From NCBI RefSeq assembly GCF_010015445.1, contig NC_053118.1, positions 17,527,437 through 17,591,436 on the forward strand: 64,000 nucleotides of DNA, read 5' to 3'. The translations under genes were made by a program, and so were the position numbers. The notes under the pieces were generated by a model that was not told where the DNA came from, made no database searches, and saw only the letters and a list, made by a program, of their open reading frames with translations. Each line of letters begins with the position of its first letter. The first letter of the stretch is position 1. Source of the DNA: Perca fluviatilis (taxonomy: Eukaryota; Chordata; Actinopteri; Perciformes; Percidae). This document shows positions 19,343-32,023 of this stretch, one piece after another.

Positions 19343-21163
19343 TACATACATGCATGCATACATGCATACATACATGCATACATGCATGCACGCGTCAGTA
19401 TGTGCTGTGGGACAGTGAATACGTTCATTGTTGCACCTTTGTGATATTTGACTTGTATTTATGTTTGCTTACACTTTCAATTCAACATGTTGCTGTATCT
19501 ACCTCCTTTGTTACTGTACTACTGGGTTTGCTTGTATGTTGTTGTGAAGGTGTATTTACACAAAGGACTTCGTTTCTGCTTTTTACTATAACATGCAGAT
19601 GGTTTTAGATCATATTTGATTTATCAGCACTTTATCACAATTCATTTGTCATTCAATATGGTCAGCATATCAAAGGTCTTAGATATATTATTAGCTATAT
19701 TGCTTTAATTTAATTAAAACCTTTAATTTTTTCTATTTTCACTGACTATTTTAATTTACCTTAAGTGTTTTTTTTGTGGTAAAAAAAAATTATTTTTTTT
19801 TTTTTTTTTTTTTGTTTTTTTTTTTTGTTTTTTCATCTCACTCTAAAAAAAAAATTCTATTTTTTTTTCAAGTCTTCATGTTGCTGAATGCAGATTTTAA
19901 GATGTTTTGAGAAAAGTTATTTTTGTGTTTCATTTTTTATTTTTATTTCTGTAGGTATTGATACATATGGGTTTTATTATGAACATTTGTTTCATATGCC
20001 TGTAACGTCATTGCTAGATGAAAGATCTGACACTCAGTGTTGTACTATATCCATTCCACCCTGCTAGGAGGAGAACTGTCAGGATTTTGCTTTGTCCTGC
20101 ACAGCCTGAAGGGCACTGCTGCATGTAGACGGTTGATGGTAAGAGTAGGGGTGAACGTTAAACCAATCACAACATCTCGCTTGCCATTCACTGTCTTTTT
20201 TCATAACCTAGTTTGTATTAAGGTTTGAAATCGCTGTCATCTTACCAGTTATTTCTTTTTCTTTTTTTTTTGCATAAACACAGTTGGGGCAGATCCTGTG
20301 ATTGTGTAGTGATGGTGTGGACTGGTGCACTGCCTCACTTGTGAATGGGCATGCTTCACTACCATTCATTTTCATCTTATTAACATTCGCTCACTCACTC
20401 GGTATGGGATGGAGGTTGTGTTTGAAGGCTAATGGACTTACTCTTGTCCTCTCGTAGTTAGATAAGAGTTATTTTACTCGTGCGTCAGGCGTTATTGTGC
20501 ATGCATGGTGTCGCAAGCAAATGCAAGTCTGCATAAACTTTATCTCCCTTTCCACTTTTATCAGAGCCAGAAGAAACGGAAAGAAGCAGCTTCTACACAG
20601 CAATTCTGTCTTTACCTGTGCACTGTCTGCATCTAACACTTCTTTCATGCTTCTCCATTGACAATGCTGCCATCAGTACTATCATCTCTTTCACTGTGCT
20701 TGATCTAACTAATCATTTGAAACACTTTGCCAGAATTTTCTATATGTGTTTGTGCTGCAGCTCAGCCTTTCATAACACAAACTGACGATGTGGCTCATTT
20801 TCCCTTTTCCTCTCCACACAGTGCACGCAGAGCACCAAGGATGTGTTGGAGAGGGTGGTTCACTCTTTCGACTCTCATGGCCTGTGCCCCCCTGGAACCC
20901 CTAAGACCACCCCTCTGGGCCTGGAGGTTTCCAGCATGGCAGCACCTTCCACGGAACATTCACCCTCCGCTGGCTGCTCAGGCCAGCACGCCCTCCAGCC
21001 TGTGGCCGCTCCTTGCCCCCCATTCAGCAGGAGCAGCAAAAGGAGAGACTCGCTGCACTCCTTCAACCCAGCCTTCCGCCTGGCTTCTCCCTCCCCGCCG
21101 CTGAGCCGCACCACCTCGATCTTAGACGATGCAACCGACGTGGGCTTCATCCCACTACCCTGA
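14029..21163 (+). CDS. zdhhc18: ZDHHC18, DHHC-type protein S-palmitoyltransferase
   Basis: Golgi/endomembrane palmitoyltransferase that acylates cysteines on substrate proteins. Coding exons: 14029-14264, 14441-14601, 14881-15030, 16190-16327, 16434-16485, 17678-17780, 17880-17992, 18691-18796, 20822-21163 (466 residues). Eight junction pairs preserve the frame. Seven introns are GT-AG and one (16486-17677) is AT-AC. Order: N-terminal [30 protein letters not shown]1 (exon 1), TM2 (exon 2), cysteine-rich [21 protein letters not shown] (exon 3), catalytic DHHC at 16198-16209, TM3 (exon 4), TM4 (exon 6) and the [14 protein letters not shown] motif. Either adjacent ATG (14029, 14032) could start; the second aligns with the human start. 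ZDHHC14 is the close paralogue; PIGV/ARID1A synteny favours ZDHHC18. The last exon encodes a Ser/Pro-rich cytosolic tail. Confidence 0.93.
15382..15990. repeat. Possible dispersed DNA-transposon relic in ZDHHC18 intron 3
   Basis: Starts at TTAATGGATAGGTTCAC and ends near TCACATGGACACCTGTG. I recall similar end sequences from TTAA-flanked non-autonomous elements in fish. The interior has no reading frame. The ends are only weakly complementary, so the limits are approximate. Confidence 0.4.
16486..17677 (+). other. zdhhc18: U12-type AT-AC intron of ZDHHC18
   Basis: Exon 5 ends GCCCTGCCAG and the intron starts ATATCCTTTT, the exact U12 5' splice consensus. The intron ends in AC at 17676-17677. 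A branch-site match, TACCTTGAC (17655-17663), lies about 15 nt before the end, the spacing U12 introns use. Joining these ends gives S-P-A-S-V-V-E-L-V-I-C, colinear with the human A-S-V-L-E-L-V-I-C. No AG acceptor near the exon start would preserve this. Confidence 0.9.
16997..17346. mobile_element. hAT-like MITE inside the ZDHHC18 U12 intron
   Basis: A 350-bp element without a reading frame. Left end TAGGGCTGGGCAGTAT and right end GTATCGCCCAGCTCTA are imperfect terminal inverted repeats (13 of 16 positions). It is flanked by AGTGGTTG (16989-16996) and AGCGGTTG (17347-17354), an 8-bp target duplication with one mismatch. The 8-bp duplication points to the hAT superfamily. The interior is rich in ATAT and GATAT words. 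Confidence 0.8.
18022..18200. mobile_element. Probable hAT-type element fragment in ZDHHC18 intron 7
   Basis: Begins CAGTGTTTCTCAAATGGGG, followed by GTACCCCTAGGGGTAC and a GGGGGTATGTGAGATTTTT stretch. CAGTGTTTCTCAA is a well-known end of hAT-family elements in vertebrates. I could not find the matching right-hand inverted repeat, so the 3' limit is arbitrary. Confidence 0.5.
18797..18805 (+). other. zdhhc18: Intron-retention stop giving a short ZDHHC18 C-terminus
   Basis: Exon 8 ends with codons H-M at 18796. The next bases GTAGGATGA can act as a 5' splice site or be read as V-G-stop. The human protein I recall ends ...M-V-G-G-H-P, as if it used this read-through. Splicing to 20822 instead gives H-M-C-T-Q-S-T-K, which resembles the ZDHHC14 tail. 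Both ends are plausible isoforms. Confidence 0.6.
18857..18886. repeat. (TTG)n microsatellite
   Basis: About nine tandem TTG units in ZDHHC18 intron 8. Confidence 0.95.
19308..19392. repeat. (TA)n followed by (CATACATG)-type repeat
   Basis: About 15 TA units pass directly into alternating CATA and CATG tetramers, in ZDHHC18 intron 8. A run of interrupted poly-T lies further on at about 19790-19833. Confidence 0.95.
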
Positions 21164-23645
21164 GTCCACCCAGTAACCAGAAGAGAACAGGAGGAGTCGT
21201 AGTGCACTCAACGCCACTCCGTATCACTGGCTACAAAGGACCTTTTCATAGTGGTGGTCACGCTGTGTGTTGCTGTTTGATATCTCAAGATGTCATTCTG
21301 ATAAGTTGATTAAGCGTTACCTGGAGGCTTTTTATGTTCTGTGAGTTTTATCAACAGTGTCCTACTATACTACACGTATGTGTCCTTCAGGATGAACGTA
21401 AATCTTAGTAATACTTGGAAGCACAAAAGAGAGATATTTTTTTAACACCTTTTTACTAAGACACCCAGAACATGCCTCCACACCTTCCACAGAACCTCAA
21501 GCCATGCGTCACAGCCGCAGCGTTTAAGTTCCTGCTAATATATTATGCAACCAAGTCTTCAAATCTGGGAATAATTACCATATGAGTGTGGATGCAGGAA
21601 GTACAGAAATAGATTTACTGAACTGGCATGCACTGAATAGTGAGCCATTTCAGGGTTGTCAACTCAAAAGTTGGCCTTATGTCATATCCTGTCACTTCCT
21701 GTCATACATCATCCAGTGTCATCAGGTGGATCAGTTTGACAGGATTCAGATGAATGAGCAATCAGAGTTTAAGGAAGGTGCAGTTTTTAAATGTTTGCAT
21801 ATCGAGGTCTTTGCTGTAATTTGTAATCGGTTGTGCATGTCTTGTGTATCAGATGCTCTTCTAGGCTAAATGGCAAACTTCTTTTCTTTTTGTGAAGTGT
21901 ATCACTTAGATACTAAGACTATCACTGAAAGATGATACTTAGAACAGGTAAAACTGAGTGAATTTGTTCAGATATTGTTCATGTATGACTGGATACTGAT
22001 GATGAAATAGCTCCTCCACATAGTTTATAATAACTCGACGTTGTTGCTTCATCTAATTTGTTGGATGTCAAAACAAAGTATTTACTGTTATACAAAATCA
22101 AATTTGCTGTTGCCCACCAAGACTTGGGTTGCAGTATTGTTCTCTGACGCACTGTCTCCTATTAATGTAATCTACTAGGACGCTTTCAGTACGAGGGAGC
22201 ATCTGTTTTTTTCTTTGCCTCGGGGCACATCGACCATACGTTGCCTGTCATGAGTGTGTTGGTGGTTACAGCACAGACTCGACATATGGACTGTTTCAGC
22301 GAGAGTAATGTTTCAGGAATGTTGATGAGGTCTCTTCATGCTCATTTTCATGGCTGTGACCTTTTGCTCTTTTTACAGCATGACACTTAATCTGTGATGG
22401 AGTATACTGTAGTAACAGTAAATAGCAGGGGGTAGTTTGTGCCACTAGGGGGCAGCATGTGAATGAGGATTACAGCCCAGTCGAAGGACAATTTAGTAAC
22501 ATGAAAACCACTAGAAGAAAGGCCTTTTGATGTTTGTATTTATTTTTTGTAATTGAGCATTGAAGTTGGTTATAGTTGCGAAGATTCACGTTGCCATAGT
22601 CAGTGGGTCGTTCATCTATCAGTCTGCATCGAGACCCATAGGTTTGTGTAGACATTTACAAGCAGTGCTTGTATGAACAAAGTTTGTTTGTATTTTGTAG
22701 GATGTAACAGTGGAACTGTAACATTTGGTCAATAAAAAAGTGATCACATTTTGTTGAAGTGGGATTTTAGTTTTTGTTTTTTTTCTTTTTGGATTTCCAC
22801 AAATAACAGACTTACCATGCAACAGCTTACTCATCGCATAGCAAAACCTTTATTTTAACTACAACGACTTTAAACCGATGTATGTGTCAAACTATAATGT
22901 AGTACAACCAGTGATGTTTGGCTTCATCCATTCTGACAGCCTCTTCATGGAAACAACGAAGAGATGCATGTTGACAGATGATCAGACAAGCAACGATCCA
23001 GCAATGAAAAGGGTCTGCAGTGAGGACAGCAGCTGGCAGACCTGAATTTCTTCATGATGAAGCTACATTTAGATGATGGGGTAACCAAACTTTCAGTTCC
23101 ATGTACTGGCTATGTACAGTATATTATTCACCAAAAGGCAATAAAACTAAATAAGAGTCTGTAAAAAGAAATCCGCCCTGAGAAGTCTTTTGGACTGGGA
23201 GATTTTTTTTTCCCTTGAAGGTAGCAACACAAAATAAAATGTCATCACAGTGTGGTGAATCGTTTCCTTGGCATTGCTGACGACATGATGTTTATTCTGT
23301 GGTCAGGGTTATACTTTTTAGGAAGCTGTTCTGCCTGTAATTATTGAAATTGAAAAATGGAGAAAAATAGCCTGAAGGCCAGTGATCACAACGGATGGAC
23401 CATGGCAGCTGAGGTTAGAGTCTGACTGCACTCAGCTGTCACTTCAGTGTGCAGAAAAGTGAGAATGTTGCTTTAAGGTCCTCCAGAATCACTTTTTTTT
23501 CCGAAGGGGTGTCTGTATGTGGCAGCTGGTGTCTCCTGTATGCTGGATTCACCTTCCAAGTAGGATGCTTTGAATGTACAAGTACAATTGTATGTTTTGG
23601 TATTATCTTCTAAATGCAAAACAAGAAACTTAAAATAAAGAATAA
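21164..23645 (+). other. zdhhc18: ZDHHC18 3' untranslated region (long form)
   Basis: No coding exon is seen after the stop. AATAAA signals are at 22731-22736 and 23634-23639, so ends near 22755 or 23660 are expected. The long form would be about 2.5 kb. Confidence 0.6.
22442..22455 (+). promoter_or_regulatory. CTCF core-motif match
   Basis: CCACTAGGGGGCAG fits every position of the CTCF core consensus CCASYAGRKGGCRS. It lies in the ZDHHC18 3'UTR, close to the start of the 11-kb gene-free interval. Occupancy is not known. Confidence 0.5.
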
Positions 23646-23660
23646 CTGTATTTGGATTGG

Positions 23661-26600
23661 ACGCAATTTCAGTGTATTTATTTAACTTTATAATACTTTA
23701 AAAAATAATCGTATTACAATTTTGACAGTTTTTAGAAGGGTCGACAGATGAGACATGTAGTAATATATACAGTAACAAAAAGATGTGTGAAGAAACTAGT
23801 GCTAAAGCTCTGGCTGGATTCGGACAAAGGATGTCCTTGTTGCACAACAAAACATATGTGTCGTAAGATATGATTTTCTTAATGGATTTCTTAAGATTTG
23901 TATGTATCTATTACATCATTTCATTTCAAAAGACTCTTTGCTGCTGAGGCAAGTCAATATAGCAACCTGTATATCTTAAGCTAACATAAAACAGATGGTC
24001 AGACTTTTGGCTCAATCTCGCAGAAGGGAAAAGCCAAAGCATCACTGCCTCAGCAGCTGTGTTGCATTTTGACCCCATCCCTCCATTGCCTAGAAGACAA
24101 AAAATTGATTGTGGAAGAAGAACAATCTGAAGATGAATTTAAGTTAACAACACCAGCAAAGGAACCAGGTCATCAGTGTGTAGTGGGTTTGTTTCTCAGC
24201 AGTGTTGACATATGGATATTTGAGTCCTTGCTGGCTGCAGGTGATTATCCGCTCGCTGGAGTGTATCATGCTCTTTAAACCCAACTGGTGTGGCACAGAG
24301 ACACAGAAGGCCACCCAGTCAGATTTCAGAATAAGAGGATGTATTTACAATTAATCAAAAAGGTGACTATATTTTACATCATAGAAGGGGCAGACAGACT
24401 CTTCAATATAAGTGGATTTTTTTATGTATGAGGGCTAAGCTTCTCTTTTTAGTAGATACGTGCCATTATATAGACTCGGCCCAGACTTTATTGTCTAATG
24501 GGACACTTTTACTTGGCTGCTTCCTTCTCTTTTCTTGAAATGCACGAGCAGCAAAGTGACCGAACAGCTGGGAAAGCCACCTCTTTCACTTAAAACTAAT
24601 ACATTCCAGCTCTTCTTAGAAATAATGCACTACCAATTTACCCTCTGGCTGTAATCCACTCAGTGATTCATTGAGCTCGTTCCTCTTCAGCAAGCCACGT
24701 TTGGCCCTGCTGTCATGTGTGCAGCCCATGGGGTGCAGCCGTGTGTCACACTCTCACAAGTCTTTTCCTCATCGCTCACTGAGCCTGACCAGAGCTGAAG
24801 TGAAGCACCTCTGTGAACAAAACAGGTGACTCACAGTCAGGGCCGCTGTCAACATCACTTGCTGCTGTGAATTTGAGAGCTAAAAGTGTGTCTCTGTGCT
24901 GGGCAGTGAAGCTGGATATAATTAACCCTGTACTGAGCAGAACCAACCAGCTGCCAGCAGGGATAGTTTGTTGCCACTGCCAGTGAAACATGAAACAAGT
25001 GGATCCTTAAAATTTCTCAATCCTGGATGTTGAATTGTAACAAAACTTAACTACATACTTGTGTTTTCCTAAAAGTGGATTTATGCAACAAAGGATGTCT
25101 TTGACCTCCTAACAAGGCAGATCCACAGTTTGCAACTCATGCATCCTTGCTGACACTAAATGCAATATAGATTTCCTCGTGGGCACGCCTGTGTGTGGAG
25201 TTTGGTCAGTACTTAACCATGTGCTTGTGTGCTGCTTTTCCGGGAAAGTCTCTGGGTGTAACAGTGTCTGTGTGAACACATGAAAAAGCCCTGAAAGCAT
25301 TTCAGCACATTAGGCTTATGTAGATCAGTGCAGTGTCATTCATTGGTTAGTTTGTGTATTAAGTTTGTTGACCGATCCAATTTGTTTAAAGATCGCAGAA
25401 GAGTCGGTGCACGGTTACAGAACTGACTGTACAGCTAACTGTACATAGGTTATCAAAGGTCAGTGAGATAATTGTTTTGCAACACAGTATTACTATTGTT
25501 GCACATAAGAGTCTTGATCTTGATATGTACTGTAGGTCTTGATTAAGACCCTTTATCTTCCAAATAATTATTAAAAACAATTTCCACTTTTCCAAGATAC
25601 AATATCTGCAATATTTAGTTTTTTTAATTCACTGTGCAGATTAGATAAGTAAAAAGACGTGACATATCCCCGGTTCTTGCAGTGGAAAAACGCCGGCTGT
25701 GTGTGGTGAGGTGGAAAGAGCTCCCCATGGAAACCTGAATATGTGGCATGGAGCTGGATTAGTGTACCAGGGTACCACAGGGTGAGACCTTATCACAGCA
25801 GCCGTTATCATGCCGACTGTTGGATAAGGCCTCAATCAATCCGCTGATAAATGCTTTGGTTGCTGAAGGATCATTTGCCAGCATATAAATCATCACTGTT
25901 TTTGTTTTCAAAACAACAGTATCTTGAGTCCAGAATGATTTTAAAAATAAATATTCCGATGATCGCTTATCACGTCCACACATCACCTTAACTGTAAAAC
26001 ATGAAAGAAACATCCGTTAGAAAGAAACATCTTCTGCAACAGACAGAAATGCATCAATGTTCACATTTCTCTGTAACATTAACCATGTCAACATTCACCA
26101 GTATCTATCACTCACACTCACACCATGACAGTCTGATAGCATAGGAATCATATTAAGCACAATTTTATCATTTTTAAACATAGAAATGTGTGATCCTTAG
26201 TAGAATTGTTGGGCAAAAACTACTACAAGAGTCAGTGAAAATGACTCTTGAAAAGAAATACAACTTTAAATACCTTTTGATTAAAATTGATCACTTTTTA
26301 TGTTACTTATGATGCTTTTAGAAAATCTACAATAAGCACATAGGATACAATGCATTGTTATATGGTAAATGAAACCACCCAAAAGTATGTAAACATTTCA
26401 AATTAACGCTACTGCAGCTATCTGCTGATAATACTTCTGTACTTTTGCTGAAGTTAACTTTTAATGCTGGACGTTACTTCTGTAATATTTATAGTGTAGT
26501 ATTAATTTAAGTAAAATATCAGAATATTTATTCCCCCACTGGCTTTAATATTATTAGGTATCATGTTAGTGTATGGATCTTTAGGCAACCATACTGTAGA

Positions 26601-29600
26601 AACACATACATTGTAGTAATGGGGTTATGTACAGATGATTGTTGTGCAATATAGGCCGCTGATATTCATGTCCTTGGTCTATTTTATGAAGCAACGACAA
26701 TAAAGTGAGAAAGGTTAGGAGGCGGTGCATGGTGACGGACAGGTAGATTTTGAATGCTGAGTAACTGAAAGGGCATGACCAGACATATTCCCAACATGCT
26801 TGACTTACAGCAAAGGCCACAGTGCAGCTTTACGAGGAAATAACGGGTTAAATGCTCCACATCACTTATCTTGTTTACCTATGTTACTTAAAAGGACGTT
26901 ATGTAAAGGGGAGAAAGATAGCAAAGAAAGACACAGAGAGAGAAATGTGTTTTATATTATTAAAAGACAAGTTTTTTTAATTGCACAGTAAAATGTTTGA
27001 CACTGTGGGGTGTATGTCGAGTGGCCTGTTGAGCCCCTCTTGCTGCAGTATGTAACTCAGAGAAGCTTTTGGCCATGTGTGCAACATGCCTGCCTCGTGC
27101 CTGCTTTCAGTTACAGCACTACATAAATCTCGACCCTTCACCAGAAAACCCATCCCGGATCTTTCAGAACTATGGAAACCAGGACTGGTTTGTTTTTGTT
27201 CAACAGCTTTTTTCGCTATCGAAATTCCCAACCACCTGCCATTTGAAACTCTGATCATGATTAATCTAATAAGTGTACTTTGTTCTTTTGATATCATAAA
27301 GTTGTTTTGTAGCTCTTGGAACATCCAGCTGGCTCTCTCTGACCTGCTGCATGATGGGATGCACTTTTGACCGATCCCATAATCCTTCCAGGAGGAGTAT
27401 TTAAGAAATCTGGAGGATGATCTGAGAAATGTGCTGCTAACATATTTTTTTTATTAGGGGCTTATTTGGACAAAGGTTTTAACCTAACTGACGGAGTCTG
27501 CTGTTTTCAGAGCAGTATCAGTTACATGGTTTGATCATGACCTGTTTACCAGACATCGCCTGAGGGAACTGCTCCATATCTCTGCTGTGAACCCCAAAGG
27601 TGTCCACTGAATTGACACAATCGCTCCCGACATGTTACACTCTTTATCGCCCCTCGGGCTGAGTTATTCTCTCAGCTACTGGATGGGGGGCGTGGAGCAG
27701 AATTTCTGGGAATGAAATCAGAGCTCGCTGCTAAATTGGGGTTCCCTCTCACTTCTGGTAAATGCTCCAGAGAGGGGAAAGAGCCAGTTCTCTTCTCTGT
27801 TAACATTTAAAAAAAAAAAAAGAAAAACGTCCACACCAGGCACATGTGTTGAGAAAATTACAGAACATGTTTATTTTATAAGCTTTTATGGTTACATTTT
27901 GTTGACTCAGCAGTATCTGCACATTGTAGAAAGCTGTCAGCTTGTTTCTATGTCCCTGTAGTGTAGTTGGTAGCATTTGATCAGGGGAGAATAATACATG
28001 AGTGAAAACCCACAGGGAACCATTCATCTATCAACAGCAACGCTGAGAAGTGAAGCAAACTGGGATTTATTTTCTTTTTGCGTAGTATTTGACATTGTAA
28101 TATGCAACAGGGACCCTACATGTCCTATTGGAGTGAGTGTTGGACTGTTGCACAACATGATTGAAGCTCCAGTTAAGGAAGCTTATCCAAGTTAGGATGT
28201 CCCAGACACCGAGGAGGTAATGGTGTGTTATTACCAGGGCCATACCTTCCTCTCTTCTACACGTGCTCCTCTACAGTATAAGCAGGAATAGGTCACGTGT
28301 GAGATATTCATTGCTTAGCTGAGAGTTTGAGGAAAAGAAAGAAAAATATATTCAGTATAGATGCAGGAGAAAATGTGTGCACGACTTCCCCAGTTCTCAG
28401 TTCCACATCACATGAGCTGAGAATTTATTGGGGAAATAAAAAGATTGAATCGCACTTCTTATCTTTCCCTGTTGTGAACCTTTGTAGTTTATATATCCAT
28501 GTTTCTATAATGTATTTTGTGTTCTTTCACGCAGCTTCAGTCTCAAACCTTTTTTTATTTCCCTATTCACCGATTCAAAGAGTAAAGTGAGCAGAGCCTT
28601 ACATAGTACGTAGCCTTTCACTGTATTTGAGCCTTGAGCTTCAGAGTGCTTCAACTATAAAATAACCTCTCTTAATTAGAGATACTGCCACAGCTGTGGC
28701 ATAACTATGGGCCTGGGATCCTGTAGAAAATGCTAGAAAATAATGCCACAGCTTTCAGTGTTGAGTAAATTAATAAAAAAATAAAAAAACTCACCTATAA
28801 CATAAAACCATTTCCAAAATGACTCATTGGATCATGTTTATTATCAAAACCAGTCTTAACATACCAGCAATCTTTGGGAAATACTGTATAATCACTAATC
28901 ACACATCTAAAATCAGGTTTGGGCCACAACAAGGCAACATAAGTCATAATTTGATTTCAGTCCAACGATAGGAACAGAGATTAGAACAGATCAACATAAA
29001 ATAATGTGTCTGTATGTGAATAATGTATATAAATATAATATCATGTATATAAATACGTTTTTTTTTTCATTTCAGTGTGCAAGTGTGGACAGAGCAGAGA
29101 GCTGATGTATAATGCCACTTGAATCTTTAGTGTATTTTGGTGTGTGTGTGTGTGTTTTTCTCCAGGAGCACTACTGTAATCAATCAAGCAGGCAGCGGAG
29201 GGAGTCTGACGTCAGAAGCGCAGCTGCTTGCGTAACCTTGCTCTGCTGTCCCATAGATTTGTCTTCCAAAACAATCTGGAAAAGTAAACCCAACCACTCT
29301 TATCATCACACGCTCTCTCTAGCATGTATAGCCCCCGGGGCTCAGCCTGACTGGTCAACTCAACCTGGTTGTATATAAACAGGTTATCTGCTGCCATGGC
29401 AGACTGAGCCTAAAAAGCAACCCTAATAGAATCATATAGAATCTACTTATTCATTCACAAAATGAAAGTAGATTTTCAAAATTAAACATGCAGTGTAATG
29501 TCTGGCATGCAATGGAATAGCAGCAGCTGCATCACTGTTTTAGCTTTGTCAATACTGTCTACAGTTAGATATGGTGCCCACTCTAATAATAGCAAACAGT

Positions 29601-32023
29601 TGGTCTTTTAGTATAACATGTCCACAGAAGAAAGATGAGGGAAGTCTTCTTGGAGAAATAATTCACTTAGATTGTGTTGGGCCCTGACAGACTAGTAAGA
29701 AAAGAGCTTCACAAGTCATCCTGTGTGACAGACGGAGCATTATCTGTCTTCCCACGATTGATCATTGTGACACTTGCTTGCTGTTTGCCAACATCGATTT
29801 TCAGCCAAGTTTTTACAACACTATGTCACAGCACTTGAGAGAAAAGCCTGTTCCCCTGCATTGTTCCTCTTTGTGTCGCTGCCACTGAGGCAAAGACAGA
29901 TAGAAATATCTGACAACAACCGAAATGATCTGCCTTTGAGTTAAAGTCTTCAACGGATTTTCATTGATGGTCTTCTATATCATGTAGTCAAGACTACCAG
30001 ATTGTTTCGTAATGTTTGATCATGGTGGAACATACACCTATCTAATGCATTATTTGTTAAAGGTGTGTTTAAATACTGGCTATTTCACCACGCCTACTAG
30101 ACTCACAGTCACAGTTGTCATGGCTTCAGCAGGATGTCAATTTAGGGATAAACAGAGGATCCAGTGACTGACATGAATTAACAAAATGTGAAATACACAA
30201 AGCAGTGAACACATTTCATTTTTTCTGAAAGTTGTGTTTTGTTTTTGCATGAATGAATTGACTTCAGATCCGATTGACTCCCTCTGACATGAGGCTGTCA
30301 GGGAACCTGAGAATGTCAAGTGGCCTGACATTTTATCTCCTGTCATTGTTCTCTCATTCCCAAGTGTTTCACATTCAGGTAAATGCTGGTTCTGCTCCCA
30401 GGATGCACAGCTGCCACATGGGGGGTTATTTATAGTGAGATGACGCACACATCACATCGGCACCAGGCAGGATCCTCAGCTGGAGAGGTCTCTGCCCAGC
30501 TGCCCGACAACCGCTGATGCGGTTTCCGGGGAAACAGGATTATGTTGACATCATAGCATTTAAAGTGATCTTCTGTGTTGACCAAATCCACGGTATGTCC
30601 ACGACCCCGACCTCTCAAAGCTTTGTGAGACTCTGTCAATTTCCAGCTGTGTGTTGTGGACAACAGTGTGAACTAAATACCCACACACACGTGTAGGGAG
30701 AATGATGTGCGTGCCTGAGTGCGCAAGGGTGTGTCCGCCTATCTGTTTTATTGTATGCATCACTAAAACCCCACACAGATCAATCATGAAATGAACTTTA
30801 CTCACTTGTAAACATTTAACATGCGCACTAACATGCTGCTTAGACATGTATGAGTTGTTAGGGATCTTAAAAAAGATGACATATGTGGGTCATTTTAAAA
30901 GAGGAAATTACTGAATTGTATTGTTCCCTGGCAAATTACATAGGCTACTGGCAGAATCTTCTGAAAGAGTCATGTCTGTTATTGTGAGTAATGTTGATGT
31001 GACCACAGTCCACTCCTGTAAGAATGATGCAGAGAAGACTGAGAGATTTGGGAAATTCAGAAGTGTCAAATAAACTGAAGGACACTGGATGGACCATTAC
31101 ATACAGTATTAGGCATATAAACTGATATATATTCTGTTAAGACTAGAGGAATGTGTCTGTATCTGCACCAAAACCAATAAAAAAACACTCTGCTCCAAAG
31201 GCAGAGTGGAAAGAAGTGGCAGTATGTTATCTAATAGTGTAAATGGAAAGCTTAAAGGGCATCACAGGTTATCAAAGCCTTTTCATGAACCCCAGCATAA
31301 TCATGAGCAAATTGAAATTATAATTGTTCGTGTGGTTGTAGCCTTTAATTTTCCAATGGCTGAATAAACAAGAAAGTCAAAGGTAAGGCCGCTACACTTT
31401 GAATATGGGCATCTATTAAAAATGATAAGGAACTATTAAGATGTATGATCAGCAAGCAACATTTTAAAGGTCAAATAGCCTCCTATCATCGTTTAAATAC
31501 TCTGAGGTTATCAAACAGCTTTTGGATTTCAGTGAAATAGATGATAGATTTACAGAAAGTTTTATGGAGTCTGTTTTATGTATTCTTTTAAATTATGAAC
31601 ATAACAGTGAAACTAGAAGATCCCATGCATTTGTATTGTCTTGTTTATTTTACAGTATGTTTTATTGGGCATAATACAGGAGTTTTTTTCTCTCCAATGT
31701 TGGCGTGGATCAGAAGCCTATACTGCCCGTTAAAGCCAAAATGTAGGCTGGTTAGGCTAACTAGCCTACATATTTTGTCAAAATTGAGGTAAGACCAGAA
31801 AAGGACTTTTGATATGTGTTTTACATATAAACATACTATGCTATAAAAGAAAGATGCAAAACAGCATGTTAAATGTGCAAGTACTACAAAACAGATGTCA
31901 AAAACAAACTGCAGGGACTCCCCCTAGACTAATCCTAGCAGGCGAGATAGCCTTTGGTAAAGATAATTTACCCAGTTTTTCCTGTTTCATGCATAAATAG
32001 ATACATTTTGAAGCTCCAACATA
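23661..32023. other. Gene-free interval between ZDHHC18 and TENT5B (first part)
   Basis: No reading frame here shows homology or flanking splice signals I can defend. Human has several genes between ZDHHC18 and TENT5B (SFN, GPN2, GPATCH3, NR0B2, NUDC, KDF1, TRNP1); none is recognisable. A TATATAAA-like word (about 29370) occurs without a supporting ORF. Regulatory elements are possible but cannot be seen by eye. Confidence 0.5.

Noticed and set aside
24069..24278. 69-codon ORF MTPSLHCLEDKK... as a small gene
   Set aside because: No homology, no splice or promoter context, and length within chance for this region.
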